Source: an uncultured Collinsella sp. (GTDB lineage: Bacteria > Actinomycetota > Coriobacteriia > Coriobacteriales > Coriobacteriaceae). From it: a stretch of 48,519 nucleotides of DNA. This document shows, in pieces, positions 31,912 to 40,280 of the stretch (position 1 is the first letter of the stretch; every line of letters starts with the position of its first letter). The DNA is taken from contig CAAETU010000069.1 in assembly GCA_900759045.1 (NCBI GenBank), positions 1 to 48,519 of the forward strand, read 5' to 3'. Under the pieces are notes generated by a model. The model was not told the origin of the DNA, did not search any database, and saw only the letters and a list, made by a program, of their open reading frames with translations. Position numbers and translations under genes: made by a program.

Positions 31912-31928
31912 TTATCAAGATATGATAA
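31912..31928. promoter_or_regulatory. TGATA half-site cluster upstream of the second acetate kinase
   Basis: TTATCA and TGATAA form a palindrome with 5 bases between. A third TGATA half-site lies 11 bases upstream, so alternating TGATA/TATCA sites are evenly placed. They precede an AT-rich stretch likely to hold the promoter. A regulator site is likely, identity unknown. Confidence 0.4.
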
Positions 31929-31994
31929 CTTCTTATTAACATACGGCCACCTTAAGGGGTCTGCGCCGACCGTATCGCACTGCAAAGGAGTCTC

Positions 31995-33173
31995 ATGAAC
32001 GTACTTGTTGTCAACGCCGGCAGCTCGAGTCTCAAATACCAGCTTTTGGATACCGATACCCGCGAGGTTTTCGCCAAGGGCAACTGCGAACGTATCGGTT
32101 CGGACATGGGCATCTTTGGCCACTCCGAGAACGGTGGCGTCAAGCAAACCGAGGAGGTCCCCTTCCCGGATCACCGTTCGGCTATCGCGCGTGTGCTCGA
32201 GGAGCTCGAGAAGACCGACTTTACGATCGATGGCATTGGACATCGCATCGTTCAGGGCGGCTGGCACTTCGATGATTCCGCGGTCGTCGACGACGAGGTC
32301 ATGGCTAAGATTCTCGAGGTAGCCCCCTTGGCTCCGCTGCACAACTACGGCGAGGCCGCGGCGATTGAGTATTGTCGCGAGAAGTATCCGGAGCTGCCCA
32401 ACGTGGCCGTCTTCGACACCTCGTTCCACATGACCATGCCCGAGGTTGCCTACACCTACGCCCTGCCCAAGGACGTGTGCGACAAGTATCACGTGCGCAA
32501 GTACGGAGCCCACGGTACGAGTCACCGCTATGAGTGGATGATGGCCAAGGAGATCCTGGGCTCGTGCTGCCACCGTCTGCTTTCGTGCCATCTGGGCAAT
32601 GGCGCTTCGCTCGCCGCCATCGAGGACGGCGTGTGCCGCGACACCACGATGGGTCTCACACCGCTCGACGGCCTGATGATGGGAACCCGCTGCGGCTCTA
32701 TCGACCCGGCTACCGTGTGCTACCTGCAGCGCGAGGGCGGCTACAGCTACCAGGAAGTCGATGACATGATGAACAAGCAGTCTGGCCTGCTTGCTATCTC
32801 GGGTATCTCCAACGATGCCCGCGACATCCGCACGCGCGCTTCCGAGGGAGATGAGCGCTGCCTGCTCGCCTTCGATATGTTCGCCTACAAGGCCATGCAG
32901 CAGGCCGGCTCCATGATCGCTTCCATGGCGGGCGTGGATACCATCACCTTTACCGCCGGCATCGGCGAGAACGACTGGTCGATCCGCAAGGCCTTCTGCG
33001 ACTGCTTTGAGTGGCTGGGCGTGCGCATCGACAACAACAAGAACCGCGAGGCCGTGGGCAACGGGCCGCAGGTCATCAGCGCCGCCGGTTCCGCCGTCAC
33101 GGTCATGGTCATCCCCACCGACGAGGAATACATGATCGCCCACGACGTCGAGCGTCTGACCAAGAACAACTAA
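31995..33173 (+). CDS. ackA: Acetate kinase
   Basis: A 392-residue acetate kinase, the same length as its upstream neighbour and closely similar along the whole chain. It keeps the standard catalytic motifs: NAGSSSLK, FDTSFHMTMP, HGTSH (His173, His177), HLGNG (Asn202), MGTR and GIGEN. With phosphotransacetylase (33604-34584, convergent) it makes ATP and acetate from acetyl phosphate, the main energy step of a fermenter. AAAGGAG precedes the ATG. Both copies share GGW where many acetate kinases have GGE. Confidence 0.93.
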   Translation: MNVLVVNAGSSSLKYQLLDTDTREVFAKGNCERIGSDMGIFGHSENGGVKQTEEVPFPDHRSAIARVLEELEKTDFTIDGIGHRIVQGGWHFDDSAVVDDEVMAKILEVAPLAPLHNYGEAAAIEYCREKYPELPNVAVFDTSFHMTMPEVAYTYALPKDVCDKYHVRKYGAHGTSHRYEWMMAKEILGSCCHRLLSCHLGNGASLAAIEDGVCRDTTMGLTPLDGLMMGTRCGSIDPATVCYLQREGGYSYQEVDDMMNKQSGLLAISGISNDARDIRTRASEGDERCLLAFDMFAYKAMQQAGSMIASMAGVDTITFTAGIGENDWSIRKAFCDCFEWLGVRIDNNKNREAVGNGPQVISAAGSAVTVMVIPTDEEYMIAHDVERLTKNN

Positions 33174-33194
33174 CGCACTCGTTTGCATGTAAAC

Positions 33195-33231
33195 GAAAGG
33201 CCTCCAGAGCAACAGCTCCGGAGGCCTTTTT
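33195..33231 (+). terminator. Terminator of ackA
   Basis: AAGGCCTCC pairs with GGAGGCCTT around an inner GAG/CTC stem, followed by TTTTT. Confidence 0.9.
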
Positions 33232-33457
33232 ACTAGCAGGCGGACAGCGGAAACTCCATCCCATTTCGAGCGTAAATTCTGGGACACGTTTTCCGGTGGG
33301 TCAGACATCGAACCGCAGCTAACATTTCGATCCCAAAGTGATCGCCACCAGCAACGCCTGCGCTCCCAGCAACGGCACCCATCCATTCAGATTCTCAGCT
33401 CCAGCTCGTAGCCAAGCCGCCGTCCACTCCAGATTCCCTGAATGCTACGTGGCGGTA

Positions 33458-33588
33458 GAAGGCCGTACGGGCTAACCCCTGAAAACATTCCGCAGACCAG
33501 AAACGCCCCCGTTCGTAGCTCCGGAGGAGCAGAACGGGGGCGTTTCATTGGTCGAGGACGTTTTCAGGGGTTAGCCCGTACGGCCTTC
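33458..33588 (-). repeat. Perfect-arm palindrome C between ackA and pta
   Basis: Two 29-base arms (33458-33486 and 33560-33588) are exact inverted copies, beginning GAAGGCCGTACGGGC. Between them lies a core that starts TTCCGCAGACC, contains a strong hairpin (AAACGCCCCCGTTC with GAACGGGGGCGTTT), and ends GGTCGAGGAC. It starts 15 bases after the pta stop on the minus strand. The core borders (TTCCGCA and GAGGAC) recall the elements at 37075 and 37280. It may act as a 3' end for pta. The remaining 33232-33457 shows nothing recognised. Confidence 0.75.
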
Positions 33589-33603
33589 GGGCAAGTGCGT
33601 CCG

Positions 33604-34584
33604 CTACTCAGCCATCTGAGCCTGGACGGCGGTGATGGCCACGACGCCCACGATGTCGTCGGCAGAGCAGCCGCGCGAAAGGTCGTTGACCGGCTTGGCG
33701 ATGCCCTGCAGGATGGGGCCGTAGGCGTCGGCGCCGGCGAAGCGCTGGACCAGCTTGTAGCCGATGTTGCCGGCCTCGAGGTCGGGGAACACGAGCACGT
33801 TGGCCTTGCCAGCAACGGAGGAGCCGGGAGCCTTGAGCTGGGCGACGGTGGGGACGATGGCAGCGTCGAGCTGCAGGTCGCCATCGATGGCGAGCTCGGG
33901 AGCCTTCTCCTTGCAGAACTTCACAGCCTCCTGGACCTTCTTGGCGACCTCGCCGCCGGCGGAGCCCATGGTGGAGTAGGAGAGCATGGCCACGTGCGGC
34001 TCAACGTTGCCCATGAAGGTGGACCAGGAGTGAGCGGAGGCGATGGCGATCTCGGAGAGCTCGTCGGAGGACGGGTTGATGTTGAGGCCGCAGTCGGCGA
34101 AGATCAGCGTGCCGTCGGTGCCGAACTGCGGGGTGTCGGTGCACATCACGAAGAAGGCCGAGACCAGCTTGGTGCCCGGGGCGGTCTTGAGGATCTGCAG
34201 CGCGGGGCGCAGCGTGTCGGCGGTGGAGTGGCAGGCGCCGGAGACCAGGCCGTCGGCGTCGCCCATCTTGACCATCATGGTGCCAAAGTAGGTAGCGTCC
34301 ATCACCTGGGCGCGAGCCTGCTCGATGGTGACGCCCTTCTTGGCGCGGAGCTCGGCAAACTTCTGCGCGTACTCCTCGTGCTTCTCGGCATTGCGCGGAT
34401 CGATGACGGTAGCGCCGGGAACGTCGATCTCGTCGGGGTTACCCAGGATGACGATCTTTGCCAGGCCCTCCTCGATGATCTTGGTGGCTGCGACGATGGT
34501 GCGCGGATCCTCGCCCTCGGGCAGGACGATCGTCTTAAGGTCGGCCTTGGCGGCAGACTTCATACGGTTTAGGAAATCGCTCAT
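33604..34584 (-). CDS. pta: Phosphate acetyltransferase
   Basis: A 326-residue short-form phosphotransacetylase, without the N-terminal regulatory domains of the long form. Motifs: IVLPEGEDPRT near the start, GMMVKMGDADGLVSGA-like segment (TMMVKMGDADGLVSGACHST), SSFFV equivalent (SAFFVMCTD), and LVFPDLEAGNIGYKLVQR with GPILQGIAKPVNDLSRGC at the end. It converts acetyl-CoA and phosphate to acetyl phosphate for acetate kinase. AAGGAG precedes the ATG. Unusually it is convergent with, not in an operon with, the kinase genes. Confidence 0.94.
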   Translation of the reverse strand: MSDFLNRMKSAAKADLKTIVLPEGEDPRTIVAATKIIEEGLAKIVILGNPDEIDVPGATVIDPRNAEKHEEYAQKFAELRAKKGVTIEQARAQVMDATYFGTMMVKMGDADGLVSGACHSTADTLRPALQILKTAPGTKLVSAFFVMCTDTPQFGTDGTLIFADCGLNINPSSDELSEIAIASAHSWSTFMGNVEPHVAMLSYSTMGSAGGEVAKKVQEAVKFCKEKAPELAIDGDLQLDAAIVPTVAQLKAPGSSVAGKANVLVFPDLEAGNIGYKLVQRFAGADAYGPILQGIAKPVNDLSRGCSADDIVGVVAITAVQAQMAE

Positions 34585-34637
34585 GTTACTCCTTACAAGC
34601 GTTTCGCTAAGCTCCAGGCGCCCGGCTGTTCACGAAT

Positions 34638-34737
34638 AAACCCGCTGCTAGCGGGTTTACCTTTCAATTATGTACGCCGCGGTGCTTGAGCTTTCCTTGT
34701 GTGGCAAGCTCATTATAGGACGCATTAGCGCTATAAT
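34638..34737. promoter_or_regulatory. Divergent promoter region of pta and glf
   Basis: TATAAT boxes occur on the minus strand (34717-34712, towards pta) and on the plus strand (34732-34737, towards glf). Neither has a convincing -35. A short hairpin AAACCCGCT/AGCGGGTTT (34638-34658) lies in the pta leader. No gene is present in this 231-base spacer. Confidence 0.45.
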
Positions 34738-34815
34738 CGCTCTGATAAATATGTCTCGAAGAATGTTCGAGAAAAGCCCAGCTAACGAGCCCGTGGCTTT
34801 TGACAAGGAGTATCG

Positions 34816-36018
34816 ATGCAGATTACCTCAGGCCTGCCTGAAGGCTTTAACGCCGGCGCATACGACATGATTGTCGTCGGTGCCGGTTATGCCGGTGCCG
34901 TTTGTGCCCGCCGTCTCGCCGAGACCATCGGCTATCGTGTTGCCGTTCTGGAGCGCCGTAGCCACATTGCGGGTAACGCCTACGACTGCGCTGATGAGGC
35001 CGGAATCCTGGTCCACGAGTATGGTCCGCACATCTACCATACCTTTAATGAGCGCGTCCACAATTTCCTGTCGCGCTTTACCAAGTGGACGGACTACCAG
35101 CACAAGGTGCTTGCCAACATCAACGGCACCCTCATGCCCGTGCCTTTTAACCACGCGAGCCTCAAGCTCGCCTTTGGCGACGAGCGCGGCGAGGAGCTGT
35201 ATCAGAAGCTCGTGGAGACCTTTGGCAAGGACGTCAAGGTGCCCATCATGGAGCTGCGCAAGAAGAACGACCCGGATCTTGCCGAGGTCGCCGATTACGT
35301 CTACGAGAACGTCTTTTTGCATTACACCATGAAGCAGTGGGGCCAGACGCCCGACCAGATCGATCCCTCGATCACCGGTCGCGTTCCCGTCTTTGTGGGC
35401 GACGATGACCGCTACTTCCCGCAGGCTCCCTTCCAGGGCATGCCGCAGGACGGCTATACCGCGCTGTTCGAGCACATGCTCGACCACGATCTGATTGATG
35501 TGTTCTGCGACGTGGACGCCCGCGATCTCTTCGAGATCGACGAGACCACCGTCAAGATCGACGGCAAGGTCTATGGCGGCGAGATCGTCTACACCGGTCC
35601 GCTCGACGAGCTGTTCAACCTCGACTTGGGCGCTCTGCCGTACCGTACGCTCGACATGAAGTTCGAGACGCTCGATATGGACCAGTTCCAGCCCGTGGGC
35701 ACCGTCAACTACACCACGAGCGAGGATTACACGCGTATCACCGAGTTCAAGAACATGACCGGTCAGGTCCTGCCCGGCAAGACCACCATCATGAAGGAGT
35801 ACTCCAAGGCCTATACGCCCGGCTCGGGCGAGACGCCGTACTACGCCATTCTTGAGCCCGAGAACCGTGAGCTCTATGAGCGCTATCTTGAGCGCGTTCA
35901 GAACCTGACGAACTTCCACCCGGTGGGTCGCCTGGCCGAGTATCGTTACTACGATATGGATGCCGTTACCAACTCCGCCCTCGATCTTTCGGATGAGATT
36001 ATCGCCTGCCATGCATAA
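34816..36018 (+). CDS. glf: UDP-galactopyranose mutase
   Basis: A 400-residue FAD enzyme converting UDP-galactopyranose to UDP-galactofuranose for surface polysaccharides. The FAD-binding start is MIVVGAGYAGAVCARRLAE with RRSHIAGNAYD. Family motifs YGPHIYHT, FLHYTMKQWG, RYFPQAPFQGMPQDGY and YNTTSE-like (NYTTSEDYTRITEFK) follow. AAGGAG precedes the ATG. A glycosyltransferase gene overlaps its last 8 bases, so galactofuranose is probably used by that enzyme. Confidence 0.94.
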   Translation: MQITSGLPEGFNAGAYDMIVVGAGYAGAVCARRLAETIGYRVAVLERRSHIAGNAYDCADEAGILVHEYGPHIYHTFNERVHNFLSRFTKWTDYQHKVLANINGTLMPVPFNHASLKLAFGDERGEELYQKLVETFGKDVKVPIMELRKKNDPDLAEVADYVYENVFLHYTMKQWGQTPDQIDPSITGRVPVFVGDDDRYFPQAPFQGMPQDGYTALFEHMLDHDLIDVFCDVDARDLFEIDETTVKIDGKVYGGEIVYTGPLDELFNLDLGALPYRTLDMKFETLDMDQFQPVGTVNYTTSEDYTRITEFKNMTGQVLPGKTTIMKEYSKAYTPGSGETPYYAILEPENRELYERYLERVQNLTNFHPVGRLAEYRYYDMDAVTNSALDLSDEIIACHA

Positions 36019-37042
36019 AGTCATATCATTCGGTATTCCCTCGTATAACGCCGCCAAGGACATGGACCATTGCATCACCTCCATTCTGGAGGGGAGCAAT
36101 TACGCCACCGATATCGAGATCATCATCGTTGATGACGGTTCCAAGGACGAGACGGCGGCCAAGGCCGATGAGTGGGAGACGCGTTACCCCGGAATCATCC
36201 GCGCGGTGCATCAGGAGAACGGCGGCCACGGCATTGCCGTCCTTTCGGGCTTGCGCGAGGCACAGGGCACCTACTACAAAGTTGTCGACTCGGACGACTG
36301 GCTCGATGGCGCAGCCCTGTCGACCATGCTTTCGATCCTTCGCGGTTTTGAGGAGCGCGACCAGCGCGTCGACCTCTTTATCTCGAACTATGTGTACGAG
36401 AAGGTTTACGAGGGTACGCACACCGCTATTGGCTACAAGTTTGCCCTGCCGCGAAAAAAGATCTTTACCTGGGACCAGATTGGTCATTTCCGTCTGGACC
36501 AGAATCTGCTCATGCACAGCCTGTGCTATCGCACGGATGTGCTGCGCGCGTCCAATCTGCCTATGCCGCCGCACACGTTCTATGTAGACAACATCTACGC
36601 CTACGTGCCGCTGCCGCGCTGCAAGACCATGTACTACGCCGACATCGACCTCTATCGGTACTTTATCGGTCGCGAGGGCCAGAGCGTCAACGAGGCCACG
36701 ATGGTCAAGCGTCTGGACCAGCAGTTCCGCGTGACGCGCATCATGATGGAGTCGTTCCACCTGTACAGCGATGTCGAGTCGTCGCGTCTGCGCTCGTACA
36801 TGATGGGCTATTTCACCATGATGATGGCAATCTGCTCGGTGCTTACTAAGCTTTCCGACGAGGATTGTGCCGATGAGCGCCTGAAGACGTTGTGGAGTGA
36901 TTTAAAGGCCTATGACGAGCGTATGTATCGTCGTGCACGCTACGGTGTGGTCGGCTTCTTCACCAATCTGCGCGGTCGTGCCGGTGACAAAACCACACTC
37001 GGCCTATACCGTCTTGCCTCAAAGATCTTCAAATTCAACTAG
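36011..37042 (+). CDS. Family 2 glycosyltransferase
   Basis: A 343-residue GT-A fold enzyme. The nucleotide-sugar region reads SFGIPSYNA, IIIVDDGSKDET and the metal motif VDSDDWLDG (DXD type). No membrane segment is clear; a basic C-terminus may bind the membrane. The ATG at 36011 overlaps the glf stop region (ATGCATAA) and has no strong site, so translation is coupled. It probably transfers galactofuranose or another sugar during cell-wall glycan assembly. The family assignment is sure, the acceptor is not. Confidence 0.88.
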   Translation: MHKVISFGIPSYNAAKDMDHCITSILEGSNYATDIEIIIVDDGSKDETAAKADEWETRYPGIIRAVHQENGGHGIAVLSGLREAQGTYYKVVDSDDWLDGAALSTMLSILRGFEERDQRVDLFISNYVYEKVYEGTHTAIGYKFALPRKKIFTWDQIGHFRLDQNLLMHSLCYRTDVLRASNLPMPPHTFYVDNIYAYVPLPRCKTMYYADIDLYRYFIGREGQSVNEATMVKRLDQQFRVTRIMMESFHLYSDVESSRLRSYMMGYFTMMMAICSVLTKLSDEDCADERLKTLWSDLKAYDERMYRRARYGVVGFFTNLRGRAGDKTTLGLYRLASKIFKFN

Positions 37043-37074
37043 CTGCTGAGTAATCGCTGCTGATGGGTTGACTG

Positions 37075-37184
37075 GGCCCCTTGGCCTTTAGTTTGCTACT
37101 GCGAACAGTCCTGCTCGCACGGAAAGCACATTGAGTGCTTTCCGGCTCGTGCGGAACTTGTATCAAACTAAAGGCCAAGGGGCC
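37075..37184 (-). repeat. Perfect-arm palindrome A
   Basis: Arms of 21 bases (37075-37095 and 37164-37184; GGCCCCTTGGCC... start) are exact inverted copies. The 68-base core, read on the minus strand, is AGTTCCGCACGAGCC, a hairpin (GGAAAGCAC/GTGCTTTCC), then GTGCGAGC and AGGACTGT. It starts 33 bases after the glycosyltransferase stop. The same core, in opposite orientation and with different arms, is at 37280-37402. Confidence 0.8.
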
Positions 37185-37279
37185 TCTGCTACAAGAATCG
37201 ATTGTCAGGCTGCCAGAATTTGAAGATCTTAGACGCGCGGTACACAGGGGCCTGGGCTGAAAGGGATTTAGTTGAGTAG

Positions 37280-37402
37280 GTTGCCCGGTGGGTCTTGGTT
37301 ATGTTTGTCGCGAGTTCCGCACGAGCCGAAGAGCACTTAATGTGCTCTTCGTGCGAGCCAGGACTGTAGAGCGGCAAACATAACCAAGACCCACCGGGCA
37401 AC
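37280..37402 (+). repeat. Perfect-arm palindrome B
   Basis: Arms of 28 bases (37280-37307 and 37375-37402; GTTGCCCGGTGGGTC... start) are exact inverted copies. The core matches element A except for its inner hairpin, GAAGAGCAC/GTGCTCTTC here, where both strands differ together. It lies 13 bases from the stop of the converging P1 peptidase gene. Elements A and B together fill the 373-base convergent spacer. Confidence 0.8.
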
Positions 37403-37415
37403 CGGACGAGTTAGT

Positions 37416-38417
37416 TTACTTCGCGGCGCCGGGGATGCCGTGGGAGGTTTTAGCGGTTTTGGCTCCGTTTACGATGGCAGCTTCTAGGGCCCTTACTGCG
37501 AGCATACCCAGCAGGTCTAGGGGAACGGCGGCGCTTGCCTGGGCACCCAGTTTGCCGCTGGCGAGGGTGTAGATGGTGTCGCCGTCGTTGGTGGTGTGTG
37601 TGGGGCGGATGGCGTGCGCGTAGGCGTCTGCGGCCATCTGAGAGACTTTGGTGGCCTGGGCCTTGGTGAGCTCCACATTGGTGACGATGCAGCTGATGGT
37701 GGTGTTGGTGCGGTCGAGCGGCATTTGCATAGATCCGGCGGCGGCAAAGGCGGCGAGCTCCATGTCGACGATCTGGTCGCTATCGGTCGCGGCGCGCATG
37801 CCCGCCACCCATTCGCCAGTGGTCGGGTCGACGACGTTGCCGCAGGCGTTGACCGAGACCACGGCGCCCACCTTGACGGGGCCGAGTGCCACGGCAGCAG
37901 CTCCGAGGCCGGCCTTCATGCAGGTGGCAGGTCCCATGAGTTTGCCTACGGTGGCGCCGGTGCCGGCACCCACATTGCCCTGCTCGAGCGAGGCAGGGGT
38001 GTGGTCGAGCGCCTCGCGCACGGCGGCGATACCGGCCTCAATGTCGGGGCGCACGGTGGGGTCGCCAAAGGCGAGGTCGAAGATGCAGCTGGAGCACACG
38101 ATAGGCACCTGCGTGGGACCGACGGGCAAGCCGATGCCGCGGCTCTCAAGCTCGCGGGCGACGCCGCTTGCGGCTTCGAGGCCAAAGGCCGATCCGCCCG
38201 AAAGGCAGACGGCGTGGACCTTGTCCACGGTGTTCTCGGGACGCAGCAGGTCGGTCTCGCGCGATGCCGGTGCACCGCCGCGAACGTCAACACCGCCGGT
38301 GGCGCCCTCGGGTGCCACGATTACGGTGCAACCGGTGCCGGCCTCCTCGTCCGTATAGTTGCCAAAGCAAAAGCCATCGACATCGCAAACGTCAATGGCC
38401 TCAAGCAGTGTATCCAT
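37416..38417 (-). CDS. P1 family (S58/DmpA) peptidase
   Basis: A 333-residue self-processing Ntn-type hydrolase. The probable cleavage site is NTTISC: Asn238 | Thr239, with Thr239 as the new N-terminal nucleophile. Family segments include GFCFGNYTDEEAGTGCTVI, AVCLSGGSAFGLEAASGV, GNVGAGTGATVGK and RPTHTTNDGDTIYTLA. Relatives are D-aminopeptidase DmpA and nylon oligomer hydrolase. The substrate may be an aminoacyl amide or a lactam-like oligomer. AGGAG precedes the ATG. It probably shares a transcript with maf. Confidence 0.88.
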   Translation of the reverse strand: MDTLLEAIDVCDVDGFCFGNYTDEEAGTGCTVIVAPEGATGGVDVRGGAPASRETDLLRPENTVDKVHAVCLSGGSAFGLEAASGVARELESRGIGLPVGPTQVPIVCSSCIFDLAFGDPTVRPDIEAGIAAVREALDHTPASLEQGNVGAGTGATVGKLMGPATCMKAGLGAAAVALGPVKVGAVVSVNACGNVVDPTTGEWVAGMRAATDSDQIVDMELAAFAAAGSMQMPLDRTNTTISCIVTNVELTKAQATKVSQMAADAYAHAIRPTHTTNDGDTIYTLASGKLGAQASAAVPLDLLGMLAVRALEAAIVNGAKTAKTSHGIPGAAK

Positions 38418-38440
38418 GGTTTACTCCTATCGGTTTTCCG

Positions 38441-38510
38441 CCGGGCCTTATGCCCGGTCGGGATCCGTACGGTACGCCGAAATTGTAGGCGCTGGGGGAT
38501 ACCCAGCGCC
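38441..38510. other. Two hairpins between maf and the P1 peptidase gene
   Basis: CCGGGC/GCCCGG (38441-38457) and GGCGCTGGG/CCCAGCGCC (38488-38510) are perfect stems. The second follows the maf stop by 8 bases on the minus strand and lacks a T-tract, so it is at best a weak terminator. The first lies in the P1 leader. Confidence 0.4.
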
Positions 38511-38518
38511 AGATGCAA

Positions 38519-39100
38519 TTACGATAGTTTTTGAATCGCACGCGCGACGCGAGCGATGGGCAGGCACACCACGTTGTAGAAGTCGCCCGAAATATCATGC
38601 ACGAGCATGCGCCCGCCGACGCCCTGGATGCCGTAGGCGCCTGCCTTGTCCATGGGCTCGCCCGAGGCGACGTAGCGCTCAATCTGCTCGTCGGTGAGCT
38701 CATAGAACGCCACGTCGGTCACATCGACAAACGACAGGCTCTCGGCGGCGTGCGGGGCTGTGACGTCTCCGGCTCTAACGATGCAGACGCCGGTTGCGAC
38801 CTGGTGCGTGCGCCCCGAGAGCTCGTGGAGCATGGTGCGGGCTTCGTCCTCGTTTGCCGGCTTACCCAAAATCTTGCCATCGAAGGTGACGATGGTGTCG
38901 GCTGCGATGGTCAGCTCATTGGGCTCGGCGTGCTCGGCGGCAACGGCGGCAGCCTTAGCGCGAGCTAAGCGCTCGACAAGCGTAAGCGGGGTCTCGTCAT
39001 CAAAAGGAGTCTCGTCGATGTCAGCGGGAATGACGCGGATGTCGTAGCCCGCTTCGCGCATCAACTCGATGCGGCGCGGTGATTGCGAAGCCAAAATCAT
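38519..39100 (-). CDS. maf: Maf-family nucleoside triphosphate pyrophosphatase
   Basis: A 193-residue house-cleaning pyrophosphatase. The signature SQSPRRIELM starts at residue 5, and AADTIV (Asp68) and KPANEDEARTMLHELSGRTH follow. YASGEPMDKAGAYGIQG-like motif (VASGEPMDKAGAYGIQGVGG) is complete. The enzyme hydrolyses non-canonical or modified nucleotides such as dTTP, UTP or their derivatives. Its ATG overlaps the stop codon of the upstream DJ-1 gene (ATGA), giving translational coupling. Confidence 0.93.
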   Translation of the reverse strand: MILASQSPRRIELMREAGYDIRVIPADIDETPFDDETPLTLVERLARAKAAAVAAEHAEPNELTIAADTIVTFDGKILGKPANEDEARTMLHELSGRTHQVATGVCIVRAGDVTAPHAAESLSFVDVTDVAFYELTDEQIERYVASGEPMDKAGAYGIQGVGGRMLVHDISGDFYNVVCLPIARVARAIQKLS

Positions 39101-39639
39101 AGCTGAATGCCCTCTGCAACCTTCTCGACAGCCTTGTCGCCGGCGAGCGTACGCAGCAGCTCAAGCGCAAAGGGGAGCGACTGGGCCATGCCGCTGGCGG
39201 TGATGGTGTTGCCGTCGTGCGTGACCTTGTCGCCGGTATAGGCGCCCTCGGGGAAACTCTTCTCAAAGCCGGGGAAGCACGTGGCGTGGCGTCCCTCGAG
39301 CAGGTCAAGCTCGCCCAGGATAAAGGGGGCGGCGCAGATGGCGGCAACATGCTTGGTCGCGGCGAACTCGCAGACTACGTCACAGACGCGCTGGTCGGCG
39401 CGCAGGTTGGTGGCGCCGGGCAGACCGCCGGGCAGCACGACGCAGTCGTACTCGTCAAAGTTAATCTCGTCAAAGAGTGCGTCGCAAGTTACGGGAATCT
39501 GCAGCGAGCTTACGACCTCGCGCGTGGGCATGATCGAGACGAGCGTGGCGCGCACGCCGCCGCGACGCATGACATCGACCATGGTCAGGCATTCAATCGT
39601 TTCAAAGCCATCGGCGGCAAGAACGGCAACGCTGGGCAT
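39097..39639 (-). CDS. DJ-1/PfpI family protein
   Basis: A 180-residue flavodoxin-like protein. The reactive cysteine is Cys102 in AAICAAPFIL (nucleophile elbow), and the conserved glutamate is in ADGFETIE. The GGLPGATNL loop marks the YajL/ThiJ type. Members act as glyoxalase/deglycase or redox-sensitive chaperones. ATG 39639 follows AAAGGA. Coupled to maf by a 4-base overlap. Confidence 0.9.
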   Translation of the reverse strand: MPSVAVLAADGFETIECLTMVDVMRRGGVRATLVSIMPTREVVSSLQIPVTCDALFDEINFDEYDCVVLPGGLPGATNLRADQRVCDVVCEFAATKHVAAICAAPFILGELDLLEGRHATCFPGFEKSFPEGAYTGDKVTHDGNTITASGMAQSLPFALELLRTLAGDKAVEKVAEGIQL

Positions 39640-39728
39640 AAGGGTTCCTTTCAAAAAACGGCATACAATTAGCCGTCTTATACCCCGACTACCCCCACTT
39701 GCCACGCACCATTCCCCAATGATTTTTT

Positions 39729-39853
39729 GGGTAGCTAATTTGGGACGGGGCTGTTTTAGCTACCCCTATATTCCGGTCGGTATTTGTTCCAACCCAAATA
39801 TGCGCCAGCTGCCAAAGGGTAGCTAAAACAGCCCCGTCCCAAATTAGCTACCC
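39729..39853. repeat. GGGACGGGG nested palindrome 1
   Basis: Two 37-base arms (39729-39765 and 39817-39853) are exact inverted copies around a 51-base loop. Each arm is itself bounded by GGGTAGCTA and TAGCTACCC, so a cross-shaped fold is possible. The segment GGGACGGGGCTGTTTTAGC recurs at 43852. It lies in the 335-base divergent spacer between the DJ-1 and zinc-ribbon genes. Nothing else is recognised in that spacer. Confidence 0.75.
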
Positions 39854-39974
39854 CGGGAGCCCCGCTCCAAAAAAGACTGGTCGTGCCTGGGTGTTGCGCA
39901 CTAGGAGGGGCTTGCGGCGCGGCGATAAAATCTCGGCATCCGTCATCTTTCGCTACATGAGGAGTTGATGTGCG

Positions 39975-40274
39975 ATGATAGGCCTTAGTGTATTCGATCT
40001 TCTCGTTTTGCTAGTTGTATTTGGTGGTGTCGCGGCTGTTGCCTTTGCCGTTATCTTGAACAAGGAATCGTCGAATAAGCCTCAGCCTCCGCAGTCCAAT
40101 TCGTACCAGCAAATGCCTCCTGTGCAACAGGTCCCGCCGACGCAGCAGGTGCCGACGGCAATCGATGATGCTCAGCCAGTTGAGTCCGCTCATTTTTGCC
40201 CACAGTGTGGCTCAATGTTGGAGGCAAACGCATCCTTCTGCCAAAACTGCGGAGCTCCCGTCAACCATCAGTGA
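39975..40274 (+). CDS. Small membrane protein with C-terminal zinc ribbon
   Basis: A 99-residue protein. One N-terminal membrane segment (residues 4-28, FDLLVLLVVFGGVAAVAFAV) is followed by a Pro/Gln-rich linker (QMPPVQQVPPTQQVP) and a zinc ribbon (CPQCGSMLEANASFCQNCG, two CxxC knuckles 12 residues apart). The function is unknown. GAGGAG precedes the ATG. The next gene but one feature downstream ends in the same kind of zinc ribbon. Confidence 0.78.
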   Translation: MIGLSVFDLLVLLVVFGGVAAVAFAVILNKESSNKPQPPQSNSYQQMPPVQQVPPTQQVPTAIDDAQPVESAHFCPQCGSMLEANASFCQNCGAPVNHQ

Positions 40275-40280
40275 TTTTTC

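Noticed and set aside
30638..33386. Two long minus-strand frames opposite the acetate kinases
   Set aside because: They mirror each other only because the two kinase genes are paralogues. No ribosome binding site or family match is seen.
37043..37415. Possible CRISPR array or insertion sequence from repeated blocks
   Set aside because: The repeats are two long palindromes in opposite orientation without spacers of regular size, and no cas or transposase gene is nearby.
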